DNA of 10,962 nucleotides from positions 16,103-27,064 of the forward strand of contig NWUY0300004383.1 in assembly GCA_004151065.3 (NCBI GenBank), in the 5' to 3' direction. Origin of the DNA: Larix sibirica (lineage: Eukaryota; Streptophyta; Pinopsida; Pinales; Pinaceae). Below the pieces are notes generated by a model. It did not search any database. It was not told where the DNA came from and was given only the letters and a program-made list of their open reading frames with translations. The translations under genes were made by a program, and so were the position numbers. Position 1 is the stretch's first letter; every line of letters begins with the position of its first letter. Shown in pieces: positions 6,701-10,962 of the stretch.

Positions 6701-7658
6701 GTTCGTGGAGTTATCAACCTAAAGAAGGGACGTCTGATCTGTAATCGTGCCAGAGTTGCCAATAAATGGTTGGAGGAAGATCAGTTTCAGCAGAAGCGCA
6801 GAGGTAAATTGGGTGCTGCAGTCAGGGGGATGCAGCACTCGCTGCAAGAGGCAGAGCAGTGACGGAGAAAAAAGCCTGTGGTCAATAGAACGCAACACTG
6901 GCTGGAGAAATCTGAATCCTTGTTGCAATTGCTAGGCGTTAATTATAATATCTGTAAATTCTCCTTTTATAAATAATCCTAATTGTCGGTAGAGAGACGA
7001 TGTTGTATCATTGAATCTGTTGTTAATGTTTGATTTTTCTCCTTGTTGATGTAGCGTAGTATAGGAGAATGATCATGGATATTAGCAGACTATTAGGCCT
7101 GTTTTTGGGCATCTTCATAGACCTAAATTTACTGTATGGAAATTTTGTTTTGATCTGCACTTACAGATTTAACAGAGCATCATATTAAACCCATTTATTA
7201 GTCCGGTTTCGTTGATTCTCTAAAACCCTGTTCTGGCAGCAATGTTCCCTGGTTACGAAATGTGTTTAAGGCCCAGGCAGATAATTTTGTTATTGGAGCA
7301 AGTTACCTTCTCTGTGAAAATAACGCAGATTGCATTCGGTTGATGTTGTGTGCAAACATCTGACAGAGAGCAAAACAATATGAGCAAAGAGTACAGCTTT
7401 GTGATGTGAGCGCTCCAAAGGAACCAAGCAAGATGATCAAGCCCCGCACAATGAGGATATCTCGAGAAGTTCACCTACTTGGATTCTGAGACTGCAATTT
7501 CAAGAGGAAAAATCAAAAAAGTCTGCAAAGAGTAAGAACAAAACAAATAGAAAGTCAGAATTATTTTGCTAGTTTACAGTTCAAAACACAAAAGGGATTT
7601 AAAAAATTCACTTCGTAACGTTGGAACTTAGGAAATAAATGTTCAAAGAAGATATTAT

Positions 7659-7832
7659 AAATTGTTTGAGATGCAAAGAGAGGGTAGGAGGGTGAGCCCA
7701 ACATGAAGCTCTTGTGGTAGAACACTGCCCACACTGAGCAAGTCCAAATTGGTTGAGATTCAAAGAAAGGGTAGGAGGGAGAGCCTAGCAGGAAGCTCTT
7801 GTGCTAGACCATTGCTTACACTGGATAGAGTC
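7659..7832 (+). repeat. 87-bp tandem pair at the end of module 1
   Basis: Units begin AAATTGTTTGAGATGCAAAG (7659) and AAATTGGTTGAGATTCAAAG (7746). Both continue through GGTAGGAGGG and GAAGCTCTTGTG. A single related unit stands at 8928-9005 at the matching place in module 2, so the doubling is local to copy 1. Confidence 0.7.
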
Positions 7833-7850
7833 TAAACCCCTAGAATTAGA

Positions 7851-8990
7851 CAGGTGAAGAGGAAAAGCTAGAGATGAGGCCAGAACCAAAACCAAGCGAG
7901 AGCTAAAGCCAAAGAGTCTGAGCAAGAGCCAAACCAAAGGCTTCAACAAGAGCCAGAGGTGGAGTCACAGGCACAAGATCCAGTAGCCACAGGTCCCAGA
8001 TTAAAGCCCATGAAGCTAGTTGATGGGGGAAATCAACTTAAAGAGGGGAGGTCTCATACCTAGAAATAATTATTAAACACAGGGACGTGGACATTCATGC
8101 CATGATAGCAGTAGAGGCTTCCACTAATGGTTGGAGAAAGATCAGTTTTGCACATTAGGGTTTGTTAAAAGGAAGAAGCACAGTGGCAGATGGGGGCTGT
8201 TCAAAGGGACACAACACCTGTTGCAAGAGACGGACAACCGAGGGAGAATAGAGATTAGTCATTAGGATGGAGCATAGGCTGGAGAAATCTAAATTCTATC
8301 TGCCAATGCTAGGCACAAATTGTAATATCTGTAAATTCTCCTTTAATAATTTTTTTTTTAAATTTTCAGGGAGAATCTTTGTTGTATCGCTGACTGTGTT
8401 GCTGCTAATATTTGATTTTTCTCCTTGTGAATGTAGCTTAGTGTAGAAGAATGATTACAATCACTCTTATATAAACAGACTCTTAGGCCTGTTTTTGGCA
8501 CCTTCACAGCCTTGTATTTGCTGTATGAAATTTGTTCTTTGATCTGTATTTACAGATTTAACAGAGCATATTATTAAACCTATTTAAGCTCGGTTTCCTT
8601 GCTTCTGTAAACCCTGATCTTGCAGCAACTTTCCCTGGTTATGGAACCTTTTTGGCAGGAGTGCCCAGACAGATCATCTCGGTATCAGGTCAGAGTGAGC
8701 AAAGCAATATGAGAAAATAATACAACTTTGTCATGTGAGCCTTCTAAAGGAGCCAAGCAAGATAATCAAGGCTTGAACAATGCAGATATCTGGAGTTCAC
8801 CTACTTGGATGGGAGATTGCAAGCTCCCGAGGAAAAAAATCAGTAAAGTCCAAATCATTTTAGGAGATTAATCTTTTTGCTTCGTAATGTTGGATCGTGG
8901 GAAATATATGATTAAAGAAAATATTATAAATTGGTTGAGGTGCAAAGAGAGCGGCTTGAGGGAAAGCAACAGGAAGCTTGTGGTAGAGGC
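7851..8990 (+). repeat. Module copy 2
   Basis: It repeats copy 1 in the same order. There is a GAGCC-rich stretch (about 7870-8040; one frame reads ESQAQDPVATGPRLKPMKLV), a core (8129-8340, 212 bases against 197 in copy 1), a tail (about 8378-8645) with the shared TTAGGCCTGTTTTTGG word, and a downstream block (8695-8860) matching copy 1 at 7365-7530. About 40 bases before the core (about 8060-8110) have no counterpart in copies 1 and 3. Stops interrupt every frame. The core offset from copy 1 is 1361 bases. Confidence 0.6.
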
Positions 8991-9568
8991 AGAGTCTAAA
9001 ACCCTACTGGAAGAAGGAGGTGATCTACAGCCAAGACCGAGCCAGAGTTAAAGCAAGAGCAGAGGCCTGAGCAAGAGCCATAGTTTTGGGTGAGAGCCTG
9101 AGCTAGATCTGATACCCACCTCCAATAGTAGAATTGCCCACAAACGGTTGGACGAAGATCAGTTTTGGACGCTCGGGTTTGTTGAGTTTGTTAAAAAGCA
9201 GAAGCACAACGGTAGATGGGGGGCTGCAGACGGGGAGAAAGAAGGCTGAAATCAGTGGGGTGCAGCGTAGGGTGGAGAAATCTGAATCCTTGCTGCCAAT
9301 GCTGGGCGCAAATTGTAATATCTGTAAATTCTCTAATAAATAAATTTTTATTTTCAGACTTCAGTAGAGAATCTATGGTTGTATCATTGAATCTGTTGTT
9401 GTTACTGTGTGACTTACCTCCTTGTGGATGTAGCGTAGTATAAAAGAATGATCAAACATATATACGTAGACTGTTAGGCCTGTTCTGGGCATTTTCATAG
9501 ACCTGTATTTGCTGTATGGAATTTGTTTTTTGATCTGCACTTACAAATTTAACATAGCATCATACAAT
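8991..9568 (+). repeat. Module copy 3, truncated at its right end
   Basis: It has a short GAGCC-rich part (about 9030-9110), a core (9146-9334), a tail (about 9377-9565) and then stops; the long downstream block of copies 1 and 2 is missing. Similarity to copies 1 and 2 ends near CATCATAC (9558-9565). The core frame contains VEKSESLLPMLGANCNICK, close to copy 1 but with a G-C-N core. The core offset from copy 2 is 1017 bases. The missing right part and its place just before the LRR remnants mark the far edge of the array. Confidence 0.6.
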
Positions 9569-9711
9569 TTGAATTAGTTTAATGTGTTTTCTACTTAAAT
9601 ATCACATGTTCAAATTTGAAAAGAAAAAACTATTTACACCTCTTTACTACCTTGTATTGAGAATATGAAACATCTTGCCTCCTTCCAACTATACAGAGGC
9701 ACTTATACAAA

Positions 9712-10395
9712 AACAATTGTGAATATCCTGAAACAATTGATGACCTGAACCAGCTTCATTTCTTGAACGTTGGTTTTTGTGGGCAACTACAGTTTCCTAC
9801 GGAGAGGATAACTGAACTCCAATGTCGGAGAGCCCTCGACATGTGGGATGGAAAAGATCGAGTCTTCTTCTGAGTGGGATCTCAGATTGAGTATAAAAAT
9901 GAACATCCCATTGGATTCCAGGAGATCGACAGAAATGCCAAAAGAAGCTATGCTTGTTTAAAGGCCCTGCAGAGGCCTCAGATTTTTTGCAATAGAAAAG
10001 AAAAACGCCAGTTAAGAAGAGGGTTATGGTAAATTGGTATGTGACTGGATTTTAATCTAGATGACCTTCTGCAGGATATGAAGGCGATGAAGTATCAGCT
10101 GGAACGTTTTTGTCTTTGTCTATGCGATGTGGAGCGACTACCTAGTAGGGTTAGTGATTTCTGAAAGATCTACATACCTTCTGCTCAAGTCTTCTAAGCG
10201 GTTGAAAGAGCTCCCCCAGGAGTTGCAGGTATTGCCAGGTTTGAGGGGGGCTTTCAGTGGAAGAATGCGATACGCTGGAGCTGGAGGGTGAGGCCAGCTT
10301 TTCCAAAGCTCGAGAAGTTGAGTCTTAAAACCTTGAAGTCGTCGGAGTGTGTGCAGGCGACCGTTGACCATGCTAATGAAATTGTGATAAATTGA
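9712..10395 (+). pseudogene. LRR domain remnant of the NLR
   Basis: A single frame runs 9712-10395 with five internal stops (9871, 10030, 10042, 10162, 10195) before the TGA at 10393. It opens with YPETIDDLNQLHFLNV and then FPTERITELQCRRALDMWD, which fit the plant LRR pattern LxxLxxL..C..L..P..I. Later FPKLEKLSLKTL (10300-10335) is the typical late-LRR spelling in CC-NLRs. A short piece in another frame, KRLKELPQELQVLPGLR (10196-10246), is also a good LRR unit, so compensating frameshifts occurred around 10165-10300. LRRs bind partners or effectors; this one cannot be translated. It follows the module array, not the ARC2 segment, so several N-terminal LRRs are missing or displaced. Confidence 0.75.
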
Positions 10396-10685
10396 AGACA
10401 TTTCGGTTAGGTTGGGATGAGTTAAAGATGTATGGAGAAAATATAAGGTGGGAGAGGGATTGGTCATGCAATCTATGGGAGAATGCGAGTTTGAGAACAT
10501 TCTCGAAAGTAAATTCAGGGATATCTAGATCGTTTTGTTGGGCTGAGGATTATGGGTTCCAAATGGATACAATGTCCTTGACAACTGGATTTAGTTTCAT
10601 AATGCAATTAGTTGTGTTGGTGTACAAATGGATACCAATGTCCTTGAAAACTGGATTTAGTTTTGTTATGCAATTTATGTTTTAG
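10392..10685 (+). pseudogene. C-terminal tail of the NLR remnant
   Basis: This frame, shifted from the LRR frame, is open for about 97 codons. It contains RLGWDELKMYGENIRWE and then NLWENASLRTF, plausible as the last LRR and C-terminal tail of a CC-NLR, although I cannot name a domain. Its second half translates a tandem repeat (10561-10690) giving two MSLxTGFSF units, which looks like 3' UTR DNA read through. The true stop may lie in the LRR frame at 10393. Confidence 0.4.
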
Positions 10686-10690
10686 TTTTT
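10561..10690 (+). repeat. 65-bp tandem duplication downstream of the LRR
   Basis: AAATGGATAC at 10561 and at 10626 begin units that share TGTCCTTG, AACTGGATTTAGTTT and ATGCAATT, with a one-base insertion early in the second. The second unit is followed by T-rich sequence that repeats AGTTGTGTTG. A 3' UTR setting is likely. Confidence 0.85.
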
Positions 10691-10774
10691 AGTTGTGTTG
10701 TGTTGGTATTGAAGTTTGTATATCATTTTTTCTATTATATATTGTAGTCAAGTATTTGTTTTCCAATTTTCACG

Positions 10775-10932
10775 ACTTTTCAAGACGGTTTTTTGGACCC
10801 CCCCTCCAAAACAAATTCATGAGAATTGGACTTTTGGGTGGCAGTTTTTTTACCCCCCGCCTAAAAGTCACGAGAATTTAACTTTTGGAGATGGTTTTTT
10901 AACAACCGCCCCTAAAAATTCAATTCTCATGA
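10775..10932. repeat. C-rich array of three 51-55-bp units with an inverted repeat
   Basis: Units start ACTTTTCAAGACGG (10775), ACTTTTGGGTGGCAG (10830) and ACTTTTGGAGATGG (10881). Each goes on to a T-run, a C-run, an A-rich word and a GAGAATT-type word, with the last inverted. TCATGAGAATTG at 10817-10828 is the exact reverse complement of CAATTCTCATGA at 10921-10932. Part of a minisatellite, or the subterminal repeats of a DNA transposon whose far end is beyond the window, are both possible. Confidence 0.6.
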
Positions 10933-10962
10933 TGATGATAATGATGACAATGACAATGACGA
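10928..10962. repeat. GAT/GAC-type microsatellite, cut by the window edge
   Basis: A run of ATGATGATGATAATGATGAC and then ATGAC units fills the last 35 bases. It starts inside the right arm of the inverted repeat. Confidence 0.85.

Larger units (their letters stand above)
6395..7850 (+). repeat. Module copy 1: Glu/Pro/Gln-rich block, charged block, conserved tail
   Basis: This is the first and longest of three tandem copies. It has a GAGCC/CAGAG-rich part (about 6395-6690), a core (6768-6964), a conserved tail (about 7000-7250), and a further block (7250-7560) and spacer shared only with copy 2. In the frame through the core (about 6678-6968) I read ANKWLEEDQF, MQHSLQEAEQ, then a single TGA, then LEKSESLLQLLG and NICKFSFYK before a stop. 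The product would be acidic, then charged and helix-like. One lost A near 6676 puts the Glu/Pro frame out of phase with the core. I do not recognise the family. It could be an old terminal exon with its 3' UTR, or a non-autonomous repeat. Confidence 0.6.
4902..10685 (+). pseudogene. CC-type NBS-LRR (NLR) disease-resistance pseudogene, overall extent
   Basis: Intact NLRs are intracellular immune receptors: an N-terminal signalling domain, a nucleotide-binding NB-ARC switch and LRRs that sense pathogen effectors. Here the motifs appear in canonical order on the plus strand: a possible N-terminal domain (4902-5106), RNBS-A (5486), kinase-2 (5549), RNBS-B (5624), GLPL (5676), RNBS-D (5757-5866), MHD region (6229), then LRRs (9712-10400). 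Kinase-2 ends in DDMW; W at that place is the mark of non-TIR NLRs. The gene is dead: no P-loop is visible, spacers between motifs are lost, at least five frame changes and many in-frame stops occur, and a module array of about 3.2 kb separates ARC2 from the LRRs. An alternative is several NLR fragments brought together by rearrangement. Confidence 0.85.

Noticed and set aside
6481-6762. A 93-codon minus-strand frame rich in Leu and Ala
   Set aside because: It is the reverse of the GAGCC/CAGAG-rich block; its composition follows from that low-complexity DNA.
6950-6990. A tiny intron in the modules (GTAAAT... to ...TTTTCAG, best seen at 8331-8370)
   Set aside because: It would be about 40 bases, shorter than plant introns normally are, and the acceptor is not kept in copy 1.
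10138-10500. The longest open frame (120 codons, minus strand)
   Set aside because: It lies opposite the LRR remnant (FPKLEKLSL on the plus strand), so it is an antisense shadow; its own peptide has no domain I recognise.

Overview
The window looks like nuclear DNA of a land plant, and a gymnosperm (conifer) is my best guess. It is AT-rich, gene-poor and full of decayed repeats. It holds an old Ty1/copia-type LTR retrotransposon and the wreck of a CC-type NBS-LRR (NLR) disease-resistance gene whose motif spellings remind me of conifer NLRs. Conifer is an inference; an angiosperm cannot be excluded. There is no sign of bacterial or organellar sequence. I see no intact protein-coding gene.

Layout. 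(1) 1-1817: a copia-type LTR element with a large internal deletion. The last 114 bases of the 5' LTR are present, then a tRNA-iMet-type primer binding site, about 0.8 kb of interior (one frame with two stops, ending in a pol-like tail), a purine tract and a complete 886-bp 3' LTR (932-1817). The 3' LTR carries a tRNA-related, SINE-like insertion on the minus strand. (2) 1818-4600: AT-rich intergenic DNA with three local tandem duplications (38-, 80- and 65/74-bp periods) and one short inverted repeat; no credible gene. (3) About 4600-4900: probable 5' flank of the NLR, with two W-box-like words. (4) About 4902-10690: an NLR pseudogene, plus strand. In order there are a possible N-terminal domain, RNBS-A, kinase-2 ending in W (the non-TIR type), RNBS-B, GLPL, RNBS-D, an MHD-region remnant, a roughly 3.2-kb insertion-like block, then leucine-rich repeat remnants and a C-terminal tail. 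No P-loop is visible, the A-to-kinase-2 and B-to-GLPL spacers are collapsed, and frames shift repeatedly.

The two most unusual things are nested duplications inside this pseudogene. The RNBS-D/ARC2 segment is present three times in tandem (about 105 bp each, 5829-6137). Between the MHD remnant and the LRRs there are three diverged tandem copies of a long module (about 6395-7850, 7851-8990, 8991-9568). Each has a Glu/Pro/Gln-rich stretch, a short charged helix-like segment and a conserved non-coding tail. This module may be an old terminal exon plus 3' UTR amplified by unequal exchange; I do not recognise it as a known family. (5) 10693-10962: a C-rich array of 51-55-bp units with an inverted repeat, then a GAT/GAC microsatellite running off the window.

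Nothing here forms a working pathway. The story is a copia insertion of moderate age beside a resistance gene that expanded internally by duplication and then died. I see no evidence of a new functional system; the modular triplication is the best candidate for something undescribed.
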